From contig CP136063.1 of the NCBI GenBank assembly GCA_032622095.1, positions 10,771,814 to 10,835,813 on the forward strand: a DNA stretch of 64,000 bases, given 5' to 3'. The notes beneath the pieces are model-generated. The model worked only from the letters and a program-made list of their open reading frames with translations, made no database searches and was not told where the DNA came from. The DNA is from Siphonodentalium dalli. Taxonomy: Eukaryota; Mollusca; Scaphopoda; Gadilida; Siphonodentaliidae. Below are positions 36,008-48,825 of this stretch, in pieces. Within the stretch, counting starts at the first letter, position 1; each line of letters opens with the position of its first letter. A program made the position numbers and the translations under genes.

Positions 36008-39000
36008 AGTTCAATAAACACCTACTCTACTTAGGGTGGGCTAGACGCCTACTCTACTCAGGGTTGGCTAGACGCCTACTCTACTTAGGGTGGGGTAGAC
36101 GCCTACTCTACTTAGGATGGGCTAGATGCCTACTCTACTTAGGGTGGGCTAGACGCCTACTCTACTTAGGGTGGGGTAGACGCCTACTCTACTCAGGGTT
36201 GGCTAGACGCCTACTCTACTTAGGGTGGGCTAGATGCCTACTCTACTTAGGGTGGGGTAGACGCCTACTCTACTTAGGATGGGCTAGACGCCTACTCTAC
36301 TTAGGATGGGCTAGATGCCTACTCTACTTAGGGTGGGCTAGACGCCTACTCTACTTAGGGTGGGCTAGACGCCTACTCTACTCAGGGTGGGCTAGACGCC
36401 TACTCTACTTAGGGTGGGCTAGATTCCTACTCTACTTAGGGTGGGCTAGATGCCTACTCTACTTAGGGTGGGGTAGACGCCTACTCTACTTAGGATGGGC
36501 TAGACGCCTACTCTACTTAGGATGGGCTAGATGCCTACTCTACTTAGGGTGGGCTAGACGCCTACTCTACTTAGGATGGGCTAGATGCCTACTCTACTTA
36601 GGGTGGGCTAGACGCCTACTCTACTCAGGGTGGGGTAGACGCCTACTCTACTTAGGGTGGACTAGACGCCTACTCTACTCAGGGTGGGCTAGACGCCTAC
36701 TCTACTTAGGGTGGGCTAGATGCCTACTCTACTTAGGGTGGGCTAGACGCCTACTCTACTTAGGGTGGGCTAGACGCCTACTCTACTCAGGGTGGGCTAG
36801 ACGCCTACTCTACTTAGGGTGGGCTAGATTCCTACTCTACTTAGGGTGGGCTAGACGCCTACTCTACTTAGGGTGGGCTAGATGCCTACTCTACTTAGGG
36901 TGGGTTAGATGCCTACTCTACTTAGGGTGGGCTAGATGCCTACTCTACTCAGGGTGGGCTAGACACCTACTCTACTTAGGGTGGGATAGATGCCTACTCT
37001 ACTTAGGGTGGGCTAGACGCCTACTCTACTTAGGGTGGGCTAGACGCCTACTCTACTCAGGGTGGGCTAGACGCCTACTCTACTTAGGGTGGGATAGACG
37101 CCTACTCTACTTAGGGTGGGCTAGACGCCTACTCTACTTAGGGTGGGCTAGATGCCTACTCTACTTAGGGTGGGTTAGATGCCTACTCTACTCAGGGTGG
37201 GCTAGATACCTACTCTACTCAGGGTGGGCTAGACACCTACTCTACTTAGGGTGGGATAGACACCTACTCTACTTAGGGTGGGATAGACGCCTACTCTACT
37301 CAGGGTGGGCTAGATGCCTACTCTACTCAGGGTGGGCTAGACGCCTACTCAACTTAGTGTGGGATAGACGCCTACTCTACTTAGGGTGGGCTAGATGCCT
37401 ACTCTACTTAGGGTGGGATAGACGCCTACTCTACTTAGGGTGGGCTAGATGCCTACTCTACTTAGGGTGGGATAGACGCCTACTCTACTTAGGGTGGGCT
37501 AGACGCCTACTCTACTTAGGGTGGGCTAGACGCCTACTCTACTCAGGGTGGGCTAGACGCCTACTCTACTTAGGGTGGGCTAGATTCCTACTCTACTTAG
37601 GGTGGGCTAGACGCCTACTCTACTTAGGGTGGGCTAGATGCCTACTCTACTTAGGGTGGGCTAGATGCCTACTCTACTTATGGTGGGCTAGACAACTACT
37701 CTACTTAGGGTGGGCTAGACACCTACTCTACTTAGGGTGGGCTAGACACCTACTCTACTTAGGGTGGCTAGACAACTACTCTATGTAGGGTGGGATAGAC
37801 ACCTACTCTACTTAGGGTGGCCTAGACGCCTACTCTACTTAGGGTGGGCTAGACACCTACTCTACTTAGGGTGGCTAGACAACTACTCTATGTAGGGTGG
37901 GATAGACACCTACTCTACTTAGGGTGGGATAGACAACTACTCTACTCAGGGTGGGCTAGACGCCTACTCTACTTAGGGTGGGATAGATGCCTACTCTACT
38001 TAGGGTGGGCTAGATGCCTACTCTACTTAGGGTGGGCTAGATGCCTACTCTACTTAGGGTGGCCTAGACGCCTACTCTACTTAGGGTGGGCTAGACAACT
38101 ACTCTACTTAGGGTGGGCTAGACGCCTACTCTACTTAGGGTGGGATAGACGCCTACTCTACTTAGGGTGGCCTAGACGCCTACTCTACTTAGGGTGGGAT
38201 AGACGCCTACTCTACTTAGGGTGGGCTAGACGCCTACTCTACTTAGGGTGGGCTAGATGCCTACTCTACTTAGGGTGGGATAGACAACTACTCTACTTAG
38301 GGTGGGCTAGACAACTACTCTACTTAGGGTGGGCTAGACGACTACTCTACTTAGGGTGGGCTAGATGCCTACTATACTTAGGGTTGGCTAGATGCCTACT
38401 CTACTCAGGGTGGGCTAGACGCCTACTCTACTTAGGGTGGGCTAGATGCCTACTCCACTTAGGGTGGGCTAGACGCCTACTCTACTTAGGGTGGGCTAGA
38501 CGCCTACTCTACTCAGGGTGGGCTAGACGCCTACTCTACTTAGGGTGGGATAGACGCCTACTCTACTTAGGGTGGGCTAGACGCCTACTCTACTTAGGGT
38601 GGGCTAGATGCCTACTCTACTTAGGGTGGGTTAGATGCCTACTCTACTCAGGGTGGGCTAGATACCTACTCTACTCAGGGTGGGCTAGACACCTACTCTA
38701 CTTAGGGTGGGATAGACACCTACTCTACTTAGGGTGGGATAGACGCCTACTCTACTCAGGGTGGGCTAGATGCCTACTCTACTCAGGGTGGGCTAGACGC
38801 CTACTCAACTTAGTGTGGGATAGACGCCTACTCTACTTAGGGTGGGCTAGATGTCTACTCTACTTAGGGTGGGATAGACGCCTACTCTACTTAGGGTGGG
38901 CAAGACGCCTACTCTACTTAGGGTGGTTAACAAATGAATTTAAACAACTACTCTGCTCAGGGTGGGCTAGATGCCTACTCTACTTATGGTGGGCTAGATG

Positions 39001-42000
39001 CCTACTCTACTTAGGGTGGGCTAGATGTCTACTCTACTTAGGGTGGGATAGACGCCTACTCTACTTAGGGTGGGCAAGACGCCTACTCTACTTAGGGTGG
39101 TTAACAAATGAATTTAAACAACTACTCTGCTCAGGGTGGGCTAGACGCCTACTCTACTTAGGGTGGGCTAGATGCCTACTCTACTTAGGGTGGGATAGAC
39201 GCCTACTCTACTTAGGGTGGGCTAGATGTCTACTCTACTTAGGGTGGGATAGACGCCTACTCTACTTAGGGTGGGCAAGACGCCTACTCTACTTAGGGTG
39301 GTTAACAAATGAATTTAAACAACTACTCTGCTCAGGGTGGGCTAGATGCCTACTCTACTTAGGGTGGCTAGAAACTACTCTACTTAGGGTGGGCTAGACA
39401 ACTACTCTACTTAGGGTGGGCTAGACACCTACTCTACTTAGGGTGGCTAGACAACTACTCTATGTAGGGTGGGATAGACACCTACTCTACTTAGGGTGGG
39501 ATAGACAACTACTCTACTCAGGGTGGGCTAGACGCCTACTCTACTTAGGGTGGGATAGATGCCTACTCTACTTAGGGTGGGCTAGATGCCTACTCTACTT
39601 AGGGTGGGCTAGATGCCTACTCTACTTAGGGTGGCCTAGACGCCTACTCTACTTAGGGTGGGCTAGACAACTACTCTACTTAGGGTGGGCTAGACGCCTA
39701 CTATACTTAGGGTGGGCTAGATGCCTACTCTACTTAGGGTGGGCTAGATGCCTACTCTACTTAGGGTGGGATAGACAACTACTCTACTTAGGGTGGGCTA
39801 GACAACTACTCTACTTAGGGTGGGCTAGATGCCTACTATACTTAGGGTTGGCTAGATGCCTACTCTACTCAGGGTGGGCTAGACGCCTACTCTACTTAGG
39901 GTGGGCTAGATGCCTACTCCACTTAGGGTGGGCTAGACGCCTACTCTACTTAGGGTGGGCTAGACGCCTACTCTACTCAGGGTGGGCTAGACGCCTACTC
40001 TACTTAGGGTGGGCTAGACGCCTACTTTACTTAGGGTGGGCTAGATTCCTACTCTACTTAGGGTGGGCTAGACGCCTACTCTACTTAGGGTGGGCTAGAT
40101 GCCTACTCTACTTAGGGTGGGTTAGATGCCTACTCTACTTAGGGTGGGCTAGATGCCTACTCTACTCAGGGTGGGCTAGACACCTACTCTACGGTGGGAT
40201 AGATGCCTACTCTACTTAGGGTGGGCTAGACGCCTACTCTACTTAGGGTGGGCTAGACGCCTACTCTACTCAGGGTGGGCTAGACGCCTACTCTACTTAG
40301 GGTGGGATAGACGCCTACTCTACTTAGGGTGGGCTAGACGCCTACTCTACTTAGGGTGGGCTAGACGCCTACTCTACTCAGGGTGGGCTAGACGCCTACT
40401 CTACTTAGGGTGGGATAGACGCCTACTCTACTTAGGGTGGGCTAGACGCCTACTCTACTTAGGGTGGGCTAGATGCCTACTCTACTTAGGGTGGGTTAGA
40501 TGCCTACTCTACTTAGGGTGGGCTAGATGCCTACTCTACTCAGGGTGGGCTAGACACCTACTCTACTTAGGGTGGGATAGATGCCTACTCTACTTAGGGT
40601 GGGCTAGACGCCTACTCTACTTAGGGTGGGCTAGACGCCTACTCTACTCAGGGTGGGCTAGACGCCTACTCTACTTAGGGTGGGATAGACGCCTACTCTA
40701 CTTAGGGTGGGCTAGACGCCTACTCTACTTAGGGTGGGTTAGATGCCTACTCTACTCAGGGTGGGCTAGATACCTACTCTACTCAGGGTGGGCTAGACAC
40801 CTACTCTACTTAGGGTGGGATAGACGCCTACTCTACTTAGGGTGGGCTAGACGCCTACTCTACTCAGGGTGGGCTAGATGCCTACTCTACTCAGGGTGGG
40901 CTAGACGCCTACTCTACTTATTGTGGGATAGACGCCTACTCTACTTAGGGTGGGCTAGATGCCTACTCTACTTAGGGTGGGATAGACGCCTACTCTACTT
41001 AGGGTGGGCTAGATGTCTACTCTACTTAGGGTGGGATAGACGCCTACTCTACTTAGGGTGGGCAAGATGCCTACTCTACTTAGGGTGGTTAACAAATGAA
41101 TTTAAACAACTACTCTACTCAGGGTGGGCTAGATGCCTACTCTACTTATGGTGGGCTAGACACCTACTCTACTTAGGGTGGGCTAGATGCCTACTCTACT
41201 TAGGGTGGCTAGACAACTACTCTATGTAGGGTGGGATAGACACCTACTCTACTTAGGGTGGGATAGACAACTACTCTACTCAGGGTGGGCTAGACGCCTA
41301 CTCTACTTAGGGTGGGATAGATGCCAGGGTGGGATAGATGCCTACTCTACTTAGGGTGGGCTAGATGCCTACTCTACTTAGGGTGGGCTAGATGCCTACT
41401 CTACTTAGGGTGGCCTAGACGCCTACTCTACTTAGGGTGGGCTAGACAACTACTCTACTTAGGGTGGGCTAGACGCCTACTCTACTTAGGGTGGGCTAGA
41501 CGCCTACTCTACTTAGGGTGGGCTAGACGCCTACTCTACTTAGGGTGGGCTAGATGCCTACTCTACTTAGGGTGGGATAGACGCCTACTCTACTTAGGGT
41601 GGGCTAGATGCCTACTCCACTTAGGGTGGGCTAGATGCCTACTCCACTTAGGGTGGGTTAGACGCCTACTCTACTTAGGGTGGGATAGACGCCTACTCTA
41701 CTTAGGGTGGGCTAGATGTCTACTCTACTTAGGATGGGCTTGATGTCTACTCTACTTAGGGTGGGCTAGACAACTACTCTACTTAGGGTGGGCTAGATGC
41801 CTACTCTACTTAGGGTGGGATAGACGCCTACTCTACTTAGGATGGGGTAGACGCCTACTCTACTTAGGGTGGGCTAGGATGTCTACTCTACTTAGGGTGG
41901 GCTAGACAACTACTCTACTTAGGGTGGGATAGACGCCTACTCTACTTAGGGTGGGCTAGATGCCTACTCTACTTAGGGTGGGATAGACGCCTACTCTACT

Positions 42001-43590
42001 TAGGGTGGGCTAGACGCCTACTCTACTTAGGGTGGCTAGACAACTACTCTACTTAGGGTGGGTTAGATGCCTACTCTACTTAGGGTGGCTAGACAACTAC
42101 TCTACTTAGGGTGGGCTAGACAACTACTCTACTTAGGGTGGGCTAGACAACTACTCTACTTAGGGTGGGCTAGACAACTACTCTACTTAGGGTGTGCTAG
42201 ACACCTACTATACTTAGGGTGGCTAGACAACTACTCTATGTAGGGTGGGATAGACACCTACTCTACTTAGGGTGGGATAGATGCCTACTCTACTCAGGGT
42301 GGGCTAGACGCCTACTCTACTTAGGGTGGGATAGATGCCTACTCTACTTAGGGTGGGCTAGATGCCTACTCTACTTAGGGTGGCCTAGATGCCTACTCTA
42401 CTCAGGGTGGGCTAGAAAACTATTCTACTTAGGGTGGGCTAGATTCCTACTCTATGTAGGGTGGGCTAGACAACTACTCTACTTAGGGTGGGCTAGATGC
42501 CTACTCTATGTAGGGTGGGCTAGACAACTACTCTACTTAGGGTGGGCTAGACAACTACTCTACTTAGGGTGGGCTAGACAACTACTCTACTTGGGGTGGG
42601 CTAGATGCCTACTCTACTTAGGGTGGGATAGACGCCTACTCTACTTAGGGTGGGCTAGATACCTACTCCACTTAGGGTGGGTTAGACGCCTACTCTACTT
42701 AGGGTGGCTAGACAACTACTCTACTTAGGGTGGGCTAGACAACTACTCTACTTAGGGTGGGATAGACGCCTACTCTACTTAGGGTGGGCTAGACAACTAC
42801 TCTACTTAGGGTGGGCTAGATGCATACTCTACTTAGGGTGGGATAGACAACTACTCTACTTAGGGTGGGATAGACAACTACTCTACTTAGGGTGGGCTAG
42901 ACACCTACTCTACTTAGGGTGGGATAGACAACTACTCTACTTAGGGTGGGCTAGATGCCTACTCTATGTAGGGTGGGCGGCTAGATGCCTACTCTATGTA
43001 GGGTGGGATAGACGCCTACTCTACTTAGGGTGGCCTAGATGCCTACTCTATGTAGGGTGGGCTAGATGCCTACTCTACTTAGGGTGGCCTAGATGCCTAC
43101 TCTATGTAGGGTGGGCTAGATGCCTACTCTACTTAGGGTGGGCTAGATGCCTACTCTACTTAGGGTGGCCTAGATGCCTACTCTATGTAGGGTGGGCTAG
43201 ATGCCTACTCTATGTAGGGTGGGCTAGACGCCTACTCTACTTAGGGTGGGCTAGATGCCTACTCTACTTAGGGTGGCCTAGATGCCTACTCTATGTAGGG
43301 TGGGCTAGACACCTACTCTACTTAGGGTGGGATAGACGCCTACTCTACTTAGGGTGGGCTAGATGCCTACTCCACTTAGGGTGGGATAGACGCCTACTCT
43401 ACTTAGGGTGGGCTAGATGCCTACTCTACTTAGGGTGGGCTAGACACCTACTCTACTTAGGGTGGGCTAGACACCTACTCTACTTAGGGTGGGTTAACAA
43501 AGGAATTTTGCAGACACCTTCTGGGTGGAAACCATGGGTTAACAAATTAATTTAATAGACAATAACTCTACTTAGGGTGGGCTAACAAAG
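36008..43590. repeat. 27-bp intronic minisatellite, about 7.5 kb
   Basis: About 280 units of ctagacgcctactctactta plus gggtggg. Many units carry substitutions (atgcctac, acaactac, acacctac, atgtaggg). Long blocks repeat: the stretch from 37871 recurs from 39443, and the interrupting word ttaacaaatgaatttaaaca recurs at about 38929, 39102, 39300 and 41089. The 27-bp period keeps one frame open over long distances (ARRLLYLGW repeats), but unit-length slips, lack of signals and position in an intron argue against a protein. Confidence 0.97.
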
Positions 43591-43779
43591 GAGTTTTTAT
43601 TAGGGAAATATGCTATATATAAATTCAGTGGTACAATTGATACATTTAGGCAAATCATGCAGTCCATGACAATATCACAGGCTATTTTGGTCGAAAAATA
43701 AAATAAAAATAAAATCCGGATCTGTGAAATAAAATATACATGAACCCAACCATGTTTGGTCTCAGAGTGTGATATCCTC

Positions 43780-44095
43780 ATCTGCCTGCTACATGTATAT
43801 CTGTTTCTATCTGCTACATGTATATCTGTTTCTCTCTGTTACATGTATATCTGTTTCTCTCTGTTACATGTATATATGTTTCTCTCTGCTACATGTATAT
43901 CTGTTTCTCTCTGCTACATGTATATCTGTTTCTCTCTGTTACATATATATATGTTTCTCTCTGCTACATGTATATCTGTTTCTCTCTGTTACATGTATAT
44001 ATGTTTCTCTCTGCTACATGTACATTGTATATCTGTTTCTCTCTGTTACATGTATATTTGTTTCTCTCTGCTACATGTATATTTGTTTTCTCAAT
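43780..44095. repeat. 25-bp pyrimidine-rich tandem repeat before exon d
   Basis: About 12 units of tgtttctctctgctacatgt plus atatc end 25 bp upstream of the exon d acceptor, effectively forming an extended pyrimidine-rich tract. Frames running from it into exon d are artefacts of the open repeat. Confidence 0.93.
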
Positions 44096-44120
44096 AACAA
44101 ATATTTTGTTATATTTGCAG

Positions 44121-44479
44121 ATCTTCTGAGTGAATCCACTGGACACGTGTCTGAAAAGACCATGAGTCGGTGTGCCCAAATCATCGGACCTATAGGAGAG
44201 GCTATGGACGACGTGTTTGTATCCAATATAGCAGAGAACCTGGTTCAAAGAGAGACGCGCCGCAGACATGATCACCGAAAAAATGTCCACTTCCTACTCA
44301 GTATACTCGGGAAGGAGCAGCTCCTCACAGAAACGTCTGGCCGCCAGTTCCCTTCATTTCCGAAGTTTGAAGTGGTCGAAGGAGTGAAACGCCCACATAC
44401 GTTTGTGGCAAAGGTACAAAGGAATGCTGACCATTTTGATATGAACGGTTTGATTGCTGCAAATGAGAATGATGGATGA
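44121..44479 (+). CDS. PHD/DUF6589-like gene, last exon d
   Basis: Acceptor atatttgcag; 359 nt, phase-matched to exon c (GAA G|AT) and ending at TGA 44477-44479. Encodes DLLSESTGHVSEKTMSRCAQ, IIGPIGEAMDDVF, then a basic stretch RETRRRHDHRKN and a GRQFPSFPKFEV motif, matching the expected C-terminal part of DUF6589-type proteins. The four in-frame exons total 1029 nt (342 residues plus stop), certainly short at the N-terminus. No known catalytic site is recognised. A possible role is DNA or chromatin binding, by inference from the PHD fingers. Confidence 0.8.
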
Positions 44480-44521
44480 AATGTTTATTTTATATAAAGC
44501 TATTACTAGTATACTAGTTAT

Positions 44522-44968
44522 TATAGGGAAGCATTTAAAGATAGCATGCCGAGTGGGGTCTCTATTACAGGGAGACATTTAAAGATACTGTAGCATGCCG
44601 AGTGGGGTCTCTATTACAGGGAGACATTTAAAGATACTGTAGCATGCCGAGTGGGGTCTCTATTACAGGGAGACATTTAAAGATACTGTAGCATGCCGAG
44701 TGGGGTCTCTATTACAGGGAGACATTTAAAGATACTGTAGCATGCCGAGTGGGGTCTCTATTACAGGGAGACATTTAAAGATAGCATGCCGGGTGGGGTC
44801 TCTATTACAGGGAGACATTTAAAGATACTGTAGCATGCCGAGGGGTCTCTATTACAGGGAGACAATTAAAGATACTGTAGCATGCCGAGTGGGGTCTCTA
44901 TTACAGGGAGACATTTAAAGATACTGTAGCATGCCGAGTGGGGTCTCTATTACAGGGAGACATTTAAA
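44522..44968. repeat. 49-bp tandem repeat, 3' flank or 3' UTR
   Basis: About nine units of gggagacatttaaagatact, gtagcatgccgagtgg and ggtctctattaca, some with small deletions. It starts about 40 bp after the stop codon, so it may be transcribed as 3' UTR. Confidence 0.93.
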
Positions 44969-45093
44969 ATACGATGTTGACATAAATTTTATGAAACCCA
45001 ATGTAAAGACTTCAAATCGGTTTTTGTTAATAAGGGATTTTATTCTTTATTGCATTGTTTGCAGATTTCCCTACCCAAAAAAAGCTGTTTTTT

Positions 45094-45099
45094 AATAAA
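45094..45099 (+). terminator. candidate polyadenylation signal
   Basis: AATAAA about 615 bp after the exon d stop; plausible for the PHD gene but unproven, since AATAAA is frequent in AT-rich DNA. Confidence 0.35.
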
Positions 45100-45271
45100 A
45101 ATAATATTTTAGTTTTCATTTGTTTTATTTCTGCCAATGAGAATACTAAGCCAGACATATAAGTTAATGTAAAATGTACAACATCAATTGAACAGCGAAG
45201 CCTCCTGGTGATGTTTATGGTATTTGAATGTCAACACCAACATAGCGTACGCTGATATCGACCCAAGCTTG

Positions 45272-45388
45272 GTCGTGTATAGGTAACAGGCGGGCGTACT
45301 TACTTGTGACGTCGTGTATAGGTAACAGGCGGGCGTACTTACTTGTGACGTCGTGTATAGGTAACAGGCGGGCGTACTTGTGACGTCA
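45272..45388. repeat. 39-bp tandem repeat, three units
   Basis: Three units of cgtgtataggtaacaggcgg plus gcgtacttacttgtgacgt, the last with a 4-bp deletion. Contains the CRE-like tgacgt. Confidence 0.93.
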
Positions 45389-46018
45389 CACATAAATTAC
45401 AGTATACCAGCAAGGTGAAATTTTTAGCGACACAACTTTTTCGTGAAAAAATCATGTTTAACATCGTTTTAGCCGCTGGGCCATATATCACGACCATATA
45501 TACTGGACATACAAACGCAGATACGGGCTTCAATTACTGGTTATATTATACGGGTTTGATTTAGTACTGTGTACTAAATTTTAGCTACATGTACCTTACT
45601 AGTATTTAAATTCGCGTAGTACTATTTTTCGCACACCCATGTGCGAATTTAAAGCTGAGCGAAAAATAAGATATGGCAATTGCTTGTAAGAATCACATAT
45701 ATACCAGAATGAAAACAGAAAACATGTCACCAAATCGTTTATTTGCTTAAAAATATTAACATCCTCCGCCAATCCTGTTGACACAATGTGATAACTAAAT
45801 ATTTTTCACATGATCACTATATTAAGTGTGAATTGTTGAAACTTTAGCACTCATGAAAAGGTTGATGTATAAAAATAGCTAATCGCTATCGCCAAGGTAT
45901 GGGTTAAACATCTGCCGATCGTGATCGGCCTCTCGTTTGTCTTTCTCCTAATACTTTTCGAAGGGACACACTAAAAGTCCGGTTAAAGGGGTAGTTGTGA
46001 ATTTCAATTTCATTTTCC
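45389..46018. other. intergenic, nothing recognised
   Basis: AT-rich. Includes a short inverted pair aaattcgc (about 45608) and gcgaattt (about 45643). No gene recognised. Confidence 0.55.
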
Positions 46019-46022
46019 TTAA

Positions 46023-46415
46023 CCCGTTACCCAACAAAACGGCCAAAACCGGCCAAATAAAGCTTCAACAGCCTAAAATATCTTCGGTCTGTCTCAATAG
46101 AACCATACAAATATGGATATCATTGGAACCGGCTCCTTGACCACATTGTGATAGTTACAGTTATGCCCTGTGCCAATGCATTCTCTTATATATGCGAGTC
46201 GACCATAGGTCGCCTCGCATATATAAGAGAATGCATTGGCCTAAAAAAAATATTTTTTTTAACACTTTTTACCATTTTTTCTTACATTCTTTAACAATTT
46301 TATAATTTTTAATGTGTTAAGCCAATGCATTCTCTTATATATGCGAGGCGACCTATGGTCGACTCGCATAAATAAGAGAATGCATTGGCACAGGGCCCTT
46401 CTGTTGGGTAAAGGG
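46023..46415. mobile_element. piggyBac-like MITE, intact (393 bp)
   Basis: Starts CCCGTTACCCAACA and ends TGTTGGGTAAAGGG, with TTAA at 46019-46022 and 46416-46419. Two internal hairpins each pair gccaatgcattctcttatat with its complement. Termini and TTAA target fit piggyBac-type non-autonomous elements. It encodes no protein. Confidence 0.9.
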
Positions 46416-46419
46416 TTAA

Positions 46420-47574
46420 TACATGTATAATGTCACTAATGTTAATTTTTGGTTTGTGATAAGCTATGCCAAATACAATTAAAAACAAATTAAAAAGATA
46501 ATTCAACTTTTATTAACATTTTTCGTTCTCACTAAATGTTGTACGCGGAATGAGCCGCCAGTTCAATAAACTTTTTGACGGAGATCGCATGACAAAGAAG
46601 TCGGGCACATCAACTAGTTGTGCTAAAAATATGACAGAAGAATCTAATAATGATATAATTAATCTCTAATGAGACTGAAATTTACAGTTACTCTGTTACT
46701 TTTTCTTCTTTTTTGGGGGGTTTTGTGATACCCATAATATATGAGCAGGGGATGCTCGTATCACGGTCCCACAGTAGAGGCACGCTTGTTTTGGACTTCA
46801 CTAATGGTGTCACTGCCTTGTTGAATTCCGCACATAATCGTGGCAAGGTTATTTTGTTTATCTGGTCATATGAGGTGCCGTTGTTTATATGGGGATGGTA
46901 GCCCACATAATATAGGGGCCTACCAATTATTGAAATGTGGCACTTTAAGAGTTGAGGCCAAAAAAAAAATACCTGTGGTTTGGGTTTCCCTACCTACCCT
47001 ATTTTTAAACCCTAAAGATTTTTTTTTCATGGTTTTCAAGAATTTTTTCTGAAATGTTTTATAATAAAAAAAATATATATATTTTCAATGTCTCAAAATG
47101 AGTTGTTATCTGTCATTTTTGAAGCATTGTTTTTATTACTGTCTATGCAAAGATAATCAAAATTACTGTTATCGAAATCTTGCACTAGATATGAAAATCG
47201 ATATGACTATATGTCAAAAATACAAACAAAATAATTAAAAAAACTTAAAACTACCTACCCACCCTATTTTTTTCTGACATGTAGCCCAAACAAGATGTTT
47301 ATTTTTCTTTGGCCAGTTGCATAAAATAATATATGGGGAAAGACCCAAGACAATAATATAAGTGTATAGGAGGGAGTTAAACAATGAGACATAAACTACT
47401 AAACATTTAGTATTGCAAAGAGATATACATATATACAAACATAATGTAACGCTCTTTATCAAATTTATATGCACCCACACACACTATAGATTTACTACCG
47501 GTATATATGCACAACAATGTATGTATGTTTAACCTATCAATGCAATGTTTTAAGAGGAATAAGTTTCATCCTCA
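46420..47574. other. AT-rich intergenic, nothing firm
   Basis: The words acctaccctattttt (about 46993) and cctacccaccctattttttt (about 47255) lie in related surroundings on one strand, suggesting an old repeat pair. No gene recognised. Confidence 0.5.
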
Positions 47575-47589
47575 ATACATGCCCATATC

Positions 47590-47740
47590 TTCAGACTACC
47601 CCGCTGGACAAACTACCCCGCTGGACAAACTACCAGCGTACCCCGCTGGACAAACTACCCCGCTGGACAAACTACCCCGCTGGACAAAACATCTTCAGAC
47701 TACCCCGCATATCTTCAGACTACCCCGCTGGACAAAACAA
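47590..47740. repeat. 17-bp tandem repeat
   Basis: Units of ctaccccgctggacaaa, with atcttcaga inserted between some of them. A variant, ctaccccgctagacaaaa, recurs at about 48290. Confidence 0.88.
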
Positions 47741-47799
47741 GTGTTCATTGGCACTGAGGTGTATTGCCGGTATGTGATATATCTGTTATAAAAAGGCCA

Positions 47800-47990
47800 C
47801 TTGATTTTAAAGTTATCCATCTTCATCCGCAATTTGGTCCGAGACCGTCTTCTCGTTGGCTGGGCCAAAAAATTATCGGTGGGGAAAAATAATAGATTTC
47901 AAACATCGATATCTGATCACTCTGACCTTTGATTGGTGGGTTCCTCGGCTCGAATCAAATATTTTTACCCCCGAAGCCAATGAAATAGTA
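47800..47990 (-). mobile_element. fragment of the 55483 TTAA element
   Basis: Shares ttaaagttatccat, gggttcctcg, ctcgaatcaaatatttttac and gccaatgaaatagtaat with 56150-56360. Ends are lost. Confidence 0.65.
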
Positions 47991-47994
47991 ATTT

Positions 47995-48404
47995 GGCAAG
48001 TACACCGTGGCCATACATCAAGTACACTGCGGCTGAAAGTCAACTACACAGTGGCCGAATGGCATGTACACCATGGTTAGATATCTGGTTTGTATCGTCT
48101 TTTTTTTTTCAGTTTAATGAATGTACACTGTGGCAACTACTAGTACACCATGGCCGAATGGCAAGTACACCATGGCCCAACTGTAGTTAGCCAGTGGAGC
48201 CGCAGTGTAGTTGCATTTCAGCTGTGGTGGCAACGCTAACTGCACCGCGTTTAAATGGACACATTGATAAACGATTTAACACACACACCTACCCCGCTAG
48301 ACAAAACAAGTGTCCATTTAACTGCGGTGTGGTTAGCATTGCCACCACAGCCGAACTGCAACTAGACTGCGGCTCCACCAGCTAACTGTAGTTGGGCCGC
48401 GGTG
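47995..48404. repeat. GC-rich tandem words and long inverted repeat
   Basis: Units like agtacaccgtggcc recur (47999-48180). Then 48163-48265 and 48310-48404 form inverted arms of about 95 bp (ccaactgtagttagccagtg and ttaaatggacac, with complements). Looks like a degraded member of the accgcggt type of elements; no ends are defined. Confidence 0.65.
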
Positions 48405-48589
48405 CTATTTGACTGATTATTTACAAATAATACATGTAGAACATACTCATATGGACCAGCTCAAATATCTACATCTGATCTTCCCTTAAAAATAATATCA
48501 TCAGAGACCCCTTTTTAAAAAATATAATGTGTGGTTGACTCTGCCAATATCAACATGGTGTGTTAGGTTTTTAATTTCCTTATTTGTGC

Positions 48590-48712
48590 TTGAAGATATA
48601 ATATCTCTTTAAATAACAAATTTGAAATAGTTGCATGGGTAGAAAATAATAGATTTGAAAAGAAGACCCCTGACTGGAAAGGCTACTATCGATTAATGTG
48701 ATTAATTTGCTG
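48590..48712 (-). mobile_element. partial TTAA MITE
   Basis: Right-end words of the MITE family (taatatctctttaaataaca, ttgaaatagttgcatggg, ggctactatcgattaat) without a complete left end. A relative in the same place of the paralogous locus is at 63316-63539. Confidence 0.6.
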
Positions 48713-48825
48713 CAGCGTAACTATATCATTTGCTCTTAAGCACAGTTAATTATTAAAGTTAATTATTAAAAGCAAATATTTGAGCTTAAGCGCAAATAAT
48801 TGTGCTCAAGCACAAATAATTGCCC

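Noticed and set aside
36064-43555. Open frames of up to 574 codons (ARRLLYLGW repeats)
   Set aside because: Product of the 27-bp period. Frames break wherever a unit changes length, no start context or splice signals fit, and the array is intronic.
43769-44120. Exon d extended upstream into a 236-codon protein
   Set aside because: The upstream part is the 25-bp repeat. A clear acceptor at 44119-44120 and phase match to exon c place the exon start at 44121.
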